A stretch of 64,000 nucleotides of DNA from a virus. A program made the translations under genes and the position numbers. Location: the IMG/VR virus record IMGVR_UViG_3300037961_005010, positions 1 through 64,000 of that record; one strand, written 5' to 3'. The notes below the pieces were generated by a model that saw only the letters and a program-made list of their open reading frames with translations, searched no databases and was not told where the DNA came from. Below are positions 41,670 to 50,485 of this stretch, in pieces (the stretch's first letter is position 1; each line of letters opens with the position of its first letter).

Positions 41670-42559
41670 AAAAGATAATCTTTTCTATATGCATAGACAT
41701 ACCTGAAATATTGCTTGACGAAACTGGCTATTCTAGACACTCTGGTAAAAATCCTTGGAGAGTTGGTAGAGCTGAAGAAACTAAAGACAAATTTGCGGCG
41801 TTTAAAAACTATTTGATGTGGACTCAAAAAGCATATGCTGACGAGATAGATGCAGATTATAGAATGTACTCTTATGATAAAGAGTTTATAGACTATTATG
41901 TTTATTGCAAATCTGTGCATGAAAATCTACCAATGTATCATATAATAAATTATTATAAAAATCATTTATTACAAAAATTATCATATGACTATGATGCTGT
42001 GTTTTATGTAGACATTGATGTTATACCCAGAACAGATGAAGATATTTTTAAAGTTCATGACATGAATTATCTGTATGCTAAAAATAATAATGATTTAGCT
42101 GAATGGGGTAAAAAAATGGACCTCACTAAATATAACAGTTGCGATAGAAATCCAGCTATAAAATATTGGAACTGCTACGCTTTATTATTAGAAGAAGGTT
42201 ACCATCCTGAAAATGACGTGATAAACACAGGCACTGTGATAGGAGGATCTGAAGTTATTCAATCAATGGATTGGATAGGTGAGTTTGAAGGATTGATCAA
42301 AAAATTAAAAGACTTGCAAGAGCAGAAAGTAACAATGTTTCCTGAAGCTATCTTTAGTAGATTTGCTTTTGATAATGAAACTATGTTTAGTTACTTGGTC
42401 AATTCTAAAAAAATAAAATATAAAAGTTTATCAGATGAATGGCACGGTAGATTACCTGATGATGAAATAGATCCTAGCCATAAAATGATTCATGCTATAA
42501 ACAAAAAGTTTGAGCTTATATGGCCAGAGGTAGATTATCAGGGAAGAAGTTTTACATGA
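41666..42559 (+). CDS. Glycosyltransferase-like protein (297 aa)
   Basis: YDAVFYVDIDVIPRTDEDIF has the DxD motif flanked by aromatic strands as in GT-A folds. ENDVINTGTVIGGSEVIQSM resembles the acceptor-side 'N.G' loop, and FPEAIFSRFAFDNETMFSYL is a helical pocket. N-terminal KIIFSICIDIPE is a Rossmann-like strand. Related distantly to genes at 39574 and 42556. Confidence 0.55.
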   Translation: MKKIIFSICIDIPEILLDETGYSRHSGKNPWRVGRAEETKDKFAAFKNYLMWTQKAYADEIDADYRMYSYDKEFIDYYVYCKSVHENLPMYHIINYYKNHLLQKLSYDYDAVFYVDIDVIPRTDEDIFKVHDMNYLYAKNNNDLAEWGKKMDLTKYNSCDRNPAIKYWNCYALLLEEGYHPENDVINTGTVIGGSEVIQSMDWIGEFEGLIKKLKDLQEQKVTMFPEAIFSRFAFDNETMFSYLVNSKKIKYKSLSDEWHGRLPDDEIDPSHKMIHAINKKFELIWPEVDYQGRSFT

Positions 42560-43215
42560 AAATTTTCTGTTTAAGGATAGGTGATAAGTACGGTCCTGAA
42601 TATGAAGATTACATTAATAAAATGCTGGATGATTATGAAGTTGTTTGGATAAGAGAAGCAGTTAGTAAATCTATACCATTACAATGGAATAAAATACAGT
42701 TTATGAATTTAGATACCGATGATCCAATAGTTGTTTTGGACATAGATATAATCTTAAGAAAAGACTATAAAGAATTATTTGAATATCCGATTGAAAGAGG
42801 AGAGTTTCTTAGTATACCAGCTTGGTGGAATAGTAAATATCCTAAGTGGAAAATAAACGGAGGATTTCAAAAATACTATCCGAGAGATTGTAAATATATC
42901 TATGAAGCTTTTATGAAAAATCCAAAACATTGGATGATGCACTATATAAAGCAAGGACTAACAATAGGACCAGTTAACGGCGAACAGTTTTTTGTAGAAG
43001 AACATGTAAAAGATCATTTAGATTTAAAGTTAATTCCTAAGTCTTGGGTAACTAGATGGACTCCGGATGACACTATTAATAAGCACATAGAACTTAAGTG
43101 GGAAGAGTTTAATGATTCTAAATTAATAGAAGATGAAGAGTTTAATTCTGACATAAAACTTATACACTTCACTAGTTCTTTAAATAAACCTCATCTTACT
43201 TCTTTATGGAAATAA
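42556..43215 (+). CDS. Glycosyltransferase-like protein (219 aa)
   Basis: The ATG at 42556 overlaps the previous stop (ATGA); an upstream in-frame ATG at 42520 is less likely. IVVLDIDIILRKDYKELF holds the DxD motif; SIPAWWNSKYPKWKINGGF and FTSSLNKPHLTSLW follow. It ends the second island, 25 bp before a late promoter. Confidence 0.6.
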   Translation: MKIFCLRIGDKYGPEYEDYINKMLDDYEVVWIREAVSKSIPLQWNKIQFMNLDTDDPIVVLDIDIILRKDYKELFEYPIERGEFLSIPAWWNSKYPKWKINGGFQKYYPRDCKYIYEAFMKNPKHWMMHYIKQGLTIGPVNGEQFFVEEHVKDHLDLKLIPKSWVTRWTPDDTINKHIELKWEEFNDSKLIEDEEFNSDIKLIHFTSSLNKPHLTSLWK

Positions 43216-43239
43216 ACTTGATAAGCTCATCATAAAACA

Positions 43240-43247
43240 TATAAATA
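43240..43247 (+). promoter_or_regulatory. Late promoter TATAAATA before the fibre genes
   Basis: Exact late box 29 bp before the ATG at 43277. It restarts late transcription after the glycan island. Confidence 0.7.
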
Positions 43248-43276
43248 ATAAAAAAACACGTTTATAGAGGTATAGT

Positions 43277-43915
43277 ATGCCAAGAGTTTTAAGTTTAGAT
43301 GAAATGTTAAGAGATTCTGTAGACAGCGGAGATCTTATTGTCATATACGACGGATCAGCTGCTCAGGACGAGCCACTCCACAAAATAAAAGCTAGAGAGT
43401 TATCTAATGCGCTACAAAGTTTTGTAGACAGTGGAGATACTTTACACAGCGTAACAAACAACGGCAATACTACAAGTAATAGTATTACTGTTGGAGGTAT
43501 GACTGTTACTGGAGACTTACAAGTAGATGGTACTACTACAACTATAAACAGTACAGAAATGACTGTCAATGATAAAAATATTGTGTTAGCTGACGGTGCA
43601 GCAAGTGCCGCGGCGGCAAATGGAGGTGGCATCACCATAGATGGTGCTAACGCAACCATACAGTATAGTTCAGATAGCGATGTTTGGGCATTTAATAAAA
43701 ACGTAAAAGCTCCAAATTTACTATCTGATTTAAGTGGACAAACAACAGATAATTTATCTGAAGGTTCTACAAATTTATATTACACAAATAGTAGATGGGA
43801 TTCTGACTGGGATAGCGCTGTTGCTAGTAAACTTTCAGCAAAACTAATAATTTACGATTCTGCAAACGTAGCATTAAAAACAGTATATGGTTCACCCACT
43901 GGTTATGATGCCTAA
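43277..43915 (+). CDS. Tail fibre-associated protein with ligand-like tip (212 aa)
   Basis: The N terminus (PRVLSLDEMLRDSVDSGDLI) is adaptor-like. The middle carries VTGDLQVDGTTTTINSTEM, then NDKNIVLADGAAS, a module also present near the end of the 595-residue fibre at 46339. The C terminus (TDNLSEGSTNLYYTNSRWDS) is found in marine phage fibres. Function: fibre or chaperone-type tip; inference. Confidence 0.6.
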   Translation: MPRVLSLDEMLRDSVDSGDLIVIYDGSAAQDEPLHKIKARELSNALQSFVDSGDTLHSVTNNGNTTSNSITVGGMTVTGDLQVDGTTTTINSTEMTVNDKNIVLADGAASAAAANGGGITIDGANATIQYSSDSDVWAFNKNVKAPNLLSDLSGQTTDNLSEGSTNLYYTNSRWDSDWDSAVASKLSAKLIIYDSANVALKTVYGSPTGYDA

Positions 43916-43929
43916 TTAGGAGTTAAATT

Positions 43930-44874
43930 ATGGCAGTGAGAAAACCTTTAAAGTACGACGGAAGTGGTGGAATAAAACCTTTCTCCACTGGAGAAATTAA
44001 TGGGCTCATAACAAGAGCGATATATTCATTCAGTTTAGGTTCTGCTGTTACTCTATCTAGAGTTAATTCAGGAGGATCTTTAGGAAATATATCTGATACT
44101 CGAAAAACAGCTGGAGCTGCATTAACAAGCACAACCAGTACACCTCCTCAATCTTCAACTGATGACGTTGGAACAAATACTATAAATCATTCAAAAGTGA
44201 ATGAAACTGTAACTACAACTTCCAAACCTAGTAAACTCATGCCTCCGTTAGCTTATGCTACACCTGACGGTAATATAAAAGCTATGTCTGACGTTGATTA
44301 TTACGACACTATAGTTCATCCAGCTATAGATTTATTAGTTTCAGGATCTCTTACAACAAATCAAGCTGGTACTTACTTTATTTCAACAGCTACTAGTGTT
44401 TCAGGAGCTACGCTAGTAGATTCTAATCCAGTTTTTACTGATACTAGAGCTGATGAAACCTTGTATAGTGCTGGAGGAATTCCTGAAGATTTAGATCAAC
44501 CTAAAGTAATTCAACACTATTATTTACACGTACTAAATGGATCATCAGCAGATGTAACCAGACCATTGTGTATTTTAGATCAAAGTTCAGATCCTAACAA
44601 TGATCCTGGTAATTTAAGAGAATACTCTTTATCTGATTTAGATTTATATTTTAGAAATAGCATTAATTATTCAGCGTCTCAAGAAGTAGGTTATAGGATT
44701 AGATACTCATGGACATCTGGAACCACTAGAGGCTCTCTCATGCTAGACACGGCGTTAGATGGATCATCTTATAGAACTCTATTTGTCGATGCCGATGACT
44801 ATAGAGCACAAGAACATCCAGACGGTAATTCTACTGTAGTATCTAGTCATTCTTTGAAAATTTCTAAATCATAA
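43930..44874 (+). CDS. Marine myovirus fibre/baseplate protein, MAVRKPLK paralogue 2
   Basis: 314 residues. MAVRKPLKYDGSGGIKPFST, AVTLSRVNSGGSLGNISDTR, NQAGTYFISTATS, PEDLDQPKVIQHYYLHVLNG and GTTRGSLMLDTALDGSSYR run in step with the gene at 36939. Divergence is strong enough that the duplication is old. Confidence 0.65.
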   Translation: MAVRKPLKYDGSGGIKPFSTGEINGLITRAIYSFSLGSAVTLSRVNSGGSLGNISDTRKTAGAALTSTTSTPPQSSTDDVGTNTINHSKVNETVTTTSKPSKLMPPLAYATPDGNIKAMSDVDYYDTIVHPAIDLLVSGSLTTNQAGTYFISTATSVSGATLVDSNPVFTDTRADETLYSAGGIPEDLDQPKVIQHYYLHVLNGSSADVTRPLCILDQSSDPNNDPGNLREYSLSDLDLYFRNSINYSASQEVGYRIRYSWTSGTTRGSLMLDTALDGSSYRTLFVDADDYRAQEHPDGNSTVVSSHSLKISKS

Positions 44875-44877
44875 ACG

Positions 44878-44885
44878 TATAAATA
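44878..44885 (+). promoter_or_regulatory. Late promoter TATAAATA before 44913
   Basis: Exact late box 3 bases after the stop at 44874 and 27 bp before the ATG at 44913. Confidence 0.7.
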
Positions 44886-44912
44886 GAATAAACAAGTTTA
44901 GAGAAAAATAAT

Positions 44913-45263
44913 ATGGCACATTACGAAGAAATCCAAATTGATCAAGGTGCTGATGTGGCGGTGGAAGTTCACCTTGTTGAGACTTGTGGACAAACAATAA
45001 AAGATTTGTCTGGTTACACTGCAGCCGCAAAATTAAAGAAAACATATACTTCAGATAGCGATGACACTACAGATTTTACTATTACTATAGTAGAAGACGA
45101 AGGCATTGTTACAATGTCTTTAACTAACACACAAACAGATGCTTTAAAAGCTGGAAGATATGTTTATGATTTAGAAATTATGACTACAGATTCTGATAAT
45201 GTGACGCTAATAGAAAGAGTATTAGAGGGACGGGCTGTTGTTACACCATCAGTTACAAAATAA
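44913..45263 (+). CDS. Small baseplate/fibre protein with BppU_N-like fold
   Basis: 116 residues, all beta: DVAVEVHLVETCGQTIKDLS, GYTAAAKLKKTYTSDSDDT, IVTMSLTNTQTDALKAGRYV, YDLEIMTTDSDNVTLIERVL. The arrangement resembles the N-terminal domain of lactococcal baseplate upper proteins and similar adaptor domains. Probable fibre-linking role. Confidence 0.6.
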   Translation: MAHYEEIQIDQGADVAVEVHLVETCGQTIKDLSGYTAAAKLKKTYTSDSDDTTDFTITIVEDEGIVTMSLTNTQTDALKAGRYVYDLEIMTTDSDNVTLIERVLEGRAVVTPSVTK

Positions 45264-45269
45264 AAAGAT

Positions 45270-45719
45270 ATGACAGATAACAGAAACGGCTGCGCGCCGT
45301 GTGGAAACTCAAGATATGTACAATGCACGATCGTTAAAAAGGTTTGTGTAGGAACGCCAATTCGCGCGGTCACATCTTCTACTTCTTTATCTTTAAACGA
45401 TATAACTAATGTTAAACAATCTACTATAAGTTTAACAACTACAGCAGTACAACAAACTGCTGATTCATGGGCCATAACCATAGGAAATTTAGTAGAGTAC
45501 TTGGTTCAAATAAAAGTTGGATCAAAAATTCAAGCTTCGAAATTACTTGTATTACATAATGGAAGTTCAGCTAAATTAGTTGAATATGGTGTTTTAAGAT
45601 CAGATGATGATTTAGGAGATTTTTGCGCTGAGTTAGACGGTAGCAATGTTGTTTTAAAATTTTCTCCTACTTATGAGAACTCTGAAGTGAAACTTACAAG
45701 AATAGCAAATGAGCCATAG
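45270..45719 (+). CDS. Hypothetical virion-region protein with cysteine-rich N terminus
   Basis: 149 residues. Four to five Cys near the start (NGCAPCGNSRYVQCTIVKKV) could bind zinc or make disulfides. The rest is Ser/Thr-rich and beta (VEYLVQIKVGSKIQASKLLV). Between two structural genes with a 6-base gap; probably a fibre component. Confidence 0.55.
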   Translation: MTDNRNGCAPCGNSRYVQCTIVKKVCVGTPIRAVTSSTSLSLNDITNVKQSTISLTTTAVQQTADSWAITIGNLVEYLVQIKVGSKIQASKLLVLHNGSSAKLVEYGVLRSDDDLGDFCAELDGSNVVLKFSPTYENSEVKLTRIANEP

Positions 45720-45727
45720 GATAAAAG

Positions 45728-46339
45728 ATGAGTTGTAATACGTCAGAAAATTTTATACTAAAATCGGGTTTAGAAGTAGCAGATTCAGCTACTTTTAACG
45801 GCGTTGTTGATATATCCAATTTATCAGTTACTGATATCAATGGTATAGGTTTTCCAGATTCTGCAGGTGGAAGTGGTGACGTATTAATATCAGATGGAAC
45901 GTCTAACCTTACATATAGAGATGTTTCAAGCTTACTGTTCAACGCGATAAATGGTTCTAGCAACAGTAACTACATACTTAAAACTGATGGCTCCGGGACA
46001 ATGGAGTATGTTTCTTTAATTAACTTGCTTGTGCAGTTAGTAGGAAACTATGATTCTGGAGACATTATAAAAATTGATGGATCAGGTAATCTAGACTTTG
46101 ATTCCATTATAAATATATTATTATCAGCTCTAGGCGGGAATGGAAACCCTGATCAAGTCATAAAGACTGATGGATCTGGCAATCTTTCCTACGCAGATTT
46201 AGAAGATATTCTAGGATATAGGTTTAATCTCGGATCTGGTGCTGAAGACGGTGATTTACTTATTTACGATTCAGCAAATGAAGAATTTAGATTAAGCAGA
46301 ATATCGGAACAACACATAATTAACGGAGGCCAATACTGA
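45728..46339 (+). CDS. Repeat-containing fibre protein (203 aa)
   Basis: It carries three copies of a unit like IKTDGSGNLSYADL (about 93, 125, 153), each followed by a short hydrophobic helix (INLLVQLVG, INILLSALGG). This suggests a repetitive fibre shaft. ATGA-coupled to the large fibre gene. Confidence 0.6.
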   Translation: MSCNTSENFILKSGLEVADSATFNGVVDISNLSVTDINGIGFPDSAGGSGDVLISDGTSNLTYRDVSSLLFNAINGSSNSNYILKTDGSGTMEYVSLINLLVQLVGNYDSGDIIKIDGSGNLDFDSIINILLSALGGNGNPDQVIKTDGSGNLSYADLEDILGYRFNLGSGAEDGDLLIYDSANEEFRLSRISEQHIINGGQY

Positions 46340-48126
46340 TGGCAACAATTATTAGAATAAAAAGGTCTAGTACCGCTGGGAATCCAGCAACGCTTGCTGC
46401 AGGGGAAATGGCCTATTCGAGTCTCGCTGGTGGAGTTAACAACGGCGGGGACAGATTATACATAGGTACAGGTACTGAAACGAATGGTGATGCAGCAAAT
46501 CATGAAGTCATAGGTGGTAAGTATTTTACCAGCATGATGGATCATGCACCTGGTACTTTAACAGCTAGCAGCGCAATATTAGTTGACTCTAGCTCAAAAA
46601 TAAACATGTTAAAAGTTGACAACATTCAACTTGACTCATCAACAATAGATACTTTGGACGGCAATGCCCTTAAAATGGGTCAGCAGGTCAATATGGAGTC
46701 TAACAAGATTATTAATCTTGGAACTCCTTCTGCTGGTACTGATGCTGCAACAAAAGCATATGTTGACGGAATAACTGGTGGTGGTTCTATTACACTTCAA
46801 GGTGCTGGTGATACTGGCACTGTAAACGTCAGCCTTGCTGATTCAGCTCTTTCCGTATTAGGTGGCACGGGCTTAACATCAACAGCTACAGGCACAGCTA
46901 TAACCGTAAATCTAGACAATACTGCTGTAACTGCAGGTAGTTATGGTTCTGCAACAAGTGTACCAGTACTTACAGTTGACGCACAAGGTAGAATTACAGC
47001 TGCATCAACAGCTTCAGTTTCATCAACTCTAAACGTAAAATCTGGTCAGGCTGGCGGTGATTCATCAGACATATCACTTATAGATTCTGCATTAACATTT
47101 GGAACAGGTACTGGTATTGATGTTTTTGTAAGTGGCGCAACTGTAACATACTCAGCTGAACTTGCTACTACATCAAATATCGGTGCGGCTTCATTTAACG
47201 GTAATGATTTTAATGTTGTAGCTGGCGCGGTATCTCTTTCAGGTAACATCGGTGGAGCATCAATTCCATTACAATTCTTAGTCGACGGCGGTGACAGCGC
47301 AGTTGCTTCTGGAGGTGCCATTACAATTAATGGTGGAGAAGGAATAGATGTTGTTGCTCCTACAGCTAACTCAATTAGGGTTGACGCTGAAGACGCTAGT
47401 ACGACTAACAAAGGTGTTGCATCCTTTGCAACAGCGAACTTTACAGTCTCTTCTGGAGCGGTTTCTGCTAAGGACATAACACTAGGTTCTACTACTTTAA
47501 GTTTAGGTGGTTCAACTACTACACTAGCAGGATTAACACAAATCGATGTTGACAATGTTAGAATCTTAGATAACACGGTTGGTTCTACAAGTGGAACACT
47601 CTTTATCGACCCAGCTCCTCTAGATTCTGATGCTGGTACAGTTATTGTACGAGGTGACTTACAAGTTCAAGGTACAACTACAACCATCAACTCAACAGAA
47701 GTTAATATCGGTGATAAAAATCTTAACTTGGCTGATTCAGCGGATAACAATGGAGAAGCTGATGGTGCTGGTCTTACAATCGGATCGAGTTCTTACACTG
47801 GAACTAAACCAGCATTTGTATACGACGGTGCTACCGATAGATGGGATCCAAACAAACCTTTAGATATTCCACACGCTTCACTAGACAGCGCAGTTTTCTT
47901 AAACGGTGTTGGACTTGGAGAAAGAATTGAAGATCATTTAGCCAATTCATTCTTACAAGCAGGCGAAGGTATCGATCTAAACTATGTCGATGGATCAAAT
48001 CAACTTACAGTTGCTGCCGAACTAGCTACAGTTTCTAACCCAGGTGTAGCATCATTTAGTTCTGATAACTTTACTGTCACAACCGGTGAAGTTACTATAA
48101 CAACAATAGACGGCGGAACCTTCTAA
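46339..48126 (+). CDS. Tail fibre protein, Mtd_N-like, 595 aa
   Basis: N-terminal IIRIKRSSTAGNPATLAAGE, AYSSLAGGVNNGGDRLYIGT is the major tropism determinant N-domain type that attaches phage fibres. The middle repeats NVxGxxxSSxxxxG units and ends with the DLQVQGTTTTINSTEV, then IGDKNLNLAD, module shared with 43277. Gly/Ser/Asp-rich, probably trimeric. Downstream is a strong terminator. Confidence 0.7.
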   Translation: MATIIRIKRSSTAGNPATLAAGEMAYSSLAGGVNNGGDRLYIGTGTETNGDAANHEVIGGKYFTSMMDHAPGTLTASSAILVDSSSKINMLKVDNIQLDSSTIDTLDGNALKMGQQVNMESNKIINLGTPSAGTDAATKAYVDGITGGGSITLQGAGDTGTVNVSLADSALSVLGGTGLTSTATGTAITVNLDNTAVTAGSYGSATSVPVLTVDAQGRITAASTASVSSTLNVKSGQAGGDSSDISLIDSALTFGTGTGIDVFVSGATVTYSAELATTSNIGAASFNGNDFNVVAGAVSLSGNIGGASIPLQFLVDGGDSAVASGGAITINGGEGIDVVAPTANSIRVDAEDASTTNKGVASFATANFTVSSGAVSAKDITLGSTTLSLGGSTTTLAGLTQIDVDNVRILDNTVGSTSGTLFIDPAPLDSDAGTVIVRGDLQVQGTTTTINSTEVNIGDKNLNLADSADNNGEADGAGLTIGSSSYTGTKPAFVYDGATDRWDPNKPLDIPHASLDSAVFLNGVGLGERIEDHLANSFLQAGEGIDLNYVDGSNQLTVAAELATVSNPGVASFSSDNFTVTTGEVTITTIDGGTF

Positions 48127-48135
48127 TAATATAAC

Positions 48136-48160
48136 AGCCGGAGTTTTTACTCCGGCTTTA
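48136..48160 (+). terminator. Rho-independent terminator after the fibre operon
   Basis: AGCCGGAGT (48136-48144), loop TTTT, ACTCCGGCT (48149-48157), then TT. A perfect 9-bp G+C-rich stem 9 bases after the stop at 48126, the only strong terminator seen in the window. Confidence 0.8.
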
Positions 48161-48186
48161 AACACTACCTTTTTTAAGGATTAAAA

Positions 48187-49695
48187 ATGACAAGTACTAT
48201 TAAGCTTAAAAAATCCAGTGTCTCTGGAAATAAGCCAGGCACAAGCGATTTAGAATATGGCGAATTAGCCATTAACTTCGCGGACGGCAAATTATTTTAT
48301 AAAAACAGCTCTAATCAAATTAGATCTTTTGTTGATTCAGGCCTCGTCCAATCTCTTTCTTTAGATAGTTCTGAAGTAATTAATCTAGTTGACTCAGCAT
48401 ATGTTCAAGCTAGACAGACAGTTTCCACATTCGATTCAGATTCAGTAACTAACTTAGTTGACTCAGCATATATTCAAGATAGGCAAATGGGTGTTGGATT
48501 TAACCTATATGAATATAATGCTACTGACAATCAAACTACATTTGAAGATTCAGATATAGCAGGAAATGTGTTATCTTATAGTCAAAATAATATTTTAGTT
48601 CACTATAATGGTGTTTTATTGTCAACGACTGAATATACAGCAACTGACGGATCTTCAGTTGTTTTAGACGATGCTGCTGATTCCGGTGCTATTATAATGA
48701 TAGCACGTTGGAAAGAAGGTGGCCAAGATAGTGCCTCTGGAAGTTCGGGCTCATATGGTGGAGGTGGATCTTCTGGTGGTAGTGGAAATGCTTGGAGTGG
48801 TGATAGAGGACTTATTGGTGGTGGTGAGACCGCAAACAATGGAACGTCAGTAAACGTAATTAATTATATTGATATTACAACTACAGGCAATGCTCAAGAC
48901 TTTGGCGATCTAACGGGTACAAGAGAATCTCTTGGAGCATTAAGTAATCAAACAAGAGGTGTATTTTGTGGTGGTAATTCCGATGGTGCGCGTTCAAATG
49001 TAATGGATTATGTAACAGTAGCGACTACAGGCAACGCTCAAGATTTCGGTGACCTTACGTCTACAAAAAACGCGGTGACAGCAAGTTCCAATGGTACAAT
49101 AGGGATAATTGCAGGTGGTCTTGGAAGTGGTAGCTACCCAAATAATTATAAAAATGAGATAGAAAGTATTACAGTTGCAACGACAGGAAACGCAACTGAT
49201 TTTGGTGACATGACTTATCAAGCTCAAATGCCAACTTCTTTTGCTGACGCAACAAGAGGTGTTATTGCAGGAGGATATAGCACAGCTGCAGCGGGCGATG
49301 TGACAATGAATTATATTACTTTTGCTTCAGCAGGCAATGCTCAAGACTTTGGAGATCTTTCTCAAGGAAGATATCGTTTAGGAAGCTGTTCCGATTCAAC
49401 TCGCGGCGTAACAGCAGGAGGTGGAACGGCTTCATCAAACGGTGTAAATACAATGGATTATGTAGCTATTCAAACAACAGGAAACGCAGTTGACTTTGGC
49501 GATCTTACACAAGAGCGACAAACAAGCGGAATGGCTAATGCTACACGTGGAGTTTTTGCAAGTGGTGATACTAATTCAACATTTTATAATGTTCTTGATT
49601 ATATAACTATTCAAACAACAGGAAACGCTGCAGATTTTGGAGACAATACTGATACATATGGCAAGACTGCTTCATGTTCTGGAAGTGCTTCATAA
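48187..49695 (+). CDS. Tail fibre with six-repeat propeller tip (class A)
   Basis: 502 residues. An Mtd_N-like start (TIKLKKSSVSGN), a stalk with two VDSAYVQAR-type units, an NGVLLSTTEYTATDGSS module, a Gly/Ser linker, then six copies of an about 45-residue repeat ending xTGNAxDFGDLT. It ends SGSAS. The exact six copies suggest a six-bladed beta-propeller, probably the receptor-binding tip (inference). First gene after the terminator; no clear own promoter is visible. Confidence 0.65.
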   Translation: MTSTIKLKKSSVSGNKPGTSDLEYGELAINFADGKLFYKNSSNQIRSFVDSGLVQSLSLDSSEVINLVDSAYVQARQTVSTFDSDSVTNLVDSAYIQDRQMGVGFNLYEYNATDNQTTFEDSDIAGNVLSYSQNNILVHYNGVLLSTTEYTATDGSSVVLDDAADSGAIIMIARWKEGGQDSASGSSGSYGGGGSSGGSGNAWSGDRGLIGGGETANNGTSVNVINYIDITTTGNAQDFGDLTGTRESLGALSNQTRGVFCGGNSDGARSNVMDYVTVATTGNAQDFGDLTSTKNAVTASSNGTIGIIAGGLGSGSYPNNYKNEIESITVATTGNATDFGDMTYQAQMPTSFADATRGVIAGGYSTAAAGDVTMNYITFASAGNAQDFGDLSQGRYRLGSCSDSTRGVTAGGGTASSNGVNTMDYVAIQTTGNAVDFGDLTQERQTSGMANATRGVFASGDTNSTFYNVLDYITIQTTGNAADFGDNTDTYGKTASCSGSAS

Positions 49696-49704
49696 GGAAA
49701 CGTA

Positions 49705-49712
49705 TATAAATA
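49705..49712 (+). promoter_or_regulatory. Late promoter TATAAATA before 49735
   Basis: Exact late box 9 bases after the stop at 49695 and 22 bp before the ATG at 49735. Probably drives the following run of fibre genes. Confidence 0.65.
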
Positions 49713-49734
49713 TAAGTAAAAGTGAGAAATAAAA

Positions 49735-50484
49735 ATGCCAAGTTCAATAAATAGACATATTGCTAATTTAGCTCCAGCGATAGATAGTGCTAGTCCTGGT
49801 GATTTCTTAGGTATACATGATAATGGCGGCGGTAATTTTCATCATCAGATAGAAGCAGTTTTTGAAGTTGCGGCTAATGGATCATCTGCTTATACGTTTA
49901 CTGGATCTGGTTTTTCTTCAGGTGTAGATAACCCTACGTTATATCTTCAAAGAGGAGTAAAGTACAGGTTTAATTTAAATCAATCTGGACACCCATTTCA
50001 AATCAGAGTATCAGATGGAGGCAGTGCTTATAGCACTGGTGTAGTAAATAATGGTCAGAGCGGACCAGGAACAGTTACGTTTATTCCTGACATGGGTGCA
50101 CCAAACTCATTAGTTTATCAGTGTACATCTCATGCTGGAATGGTCGGCGACATTATCATTTTAGATAATACTTCATTCTTAGATTCAGCTGCAGCAACAA
50201 GTTTAATTGATTCTACATATGTAGCAGCCAGAGCTGGTGGCGCAGGTGGTGGTTTGGATTCAGCTGGTGTTACTGGAATAGTTGATTCAGCATATGTTGC
50301 TGCAAGATCTAGCGGCGGCGGTGGTGGTGGATCAGGATTCGCTACTGTTAACGTAGCATCTCAAAATTTAACATCCAACATAACAATAGCTGGAAATCAG
50401 AACGGATTATCAGTCGGACCGGTAATAATAGACAGTGGAGTTACAATCACCGTTAATGATGGTGCTAGATACGTGGTAGTTTAA
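49735..50484 (+). CDS. Fibre protein with a cupredoxin-like domain
   Basis: 249 residues. Residues about 40-142 form a beta-sandwich with His86 (SGHPFQI) and Cys130, His133, Met136 (YQCTSHAGM): His plus C-x2-H-x2-M, the type 1 copper ligand set and spacing of amicyanin. After it come two VDSxYVAAR units, a Gly-rich linker and a C-terminal LTSNITIAGNQNGLSVGPV tip module common in cyanophage fibres. It shares the N-terminal adaptor with the class A fibres. Copper binding is inferred from ligands. Confidence 0.65.
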   Translation: MPSSINRHIANLAPAIDSASPGDFLGIHDNGGGNFHHQIEAVFEVAANGSSAYTFTGSGFSSGVDNPTLYLQRGVKYRFNLNQSGHPFQIRVSDGGSAYSTGVVNNGQSGPGTVTFIPDMGAPNSLVYQCTSHAGMVGDIIILDNTSFLDSAAATSLIDSTYVAARAGGAGGGLDSAGVTGIVDSAYVAARSSGGGGGGSGFATVNVASQNLTSNITIAGNQNGLSVGPVIIDSGVTITVNDGARYVVV

Positions 50485-50485
50485 A

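Noticed and set aside
47046-47576. Long minus-strand frame opposite the 595-residue fibre
   Set aside because: Its residues mirror the repetitive Gly/Ala/Ser codons of the fibre gene, there is no ribosome-binding site, and the opposite strand is clearly coding.
46339-48126. Diversity-generating retroelement target, because of the Mtd_N-like N terminus
   Set aside because: No reverse transcriptase, no template/variable repeat pair with A-biased changes and no C-type lectin tip was seen in the window.
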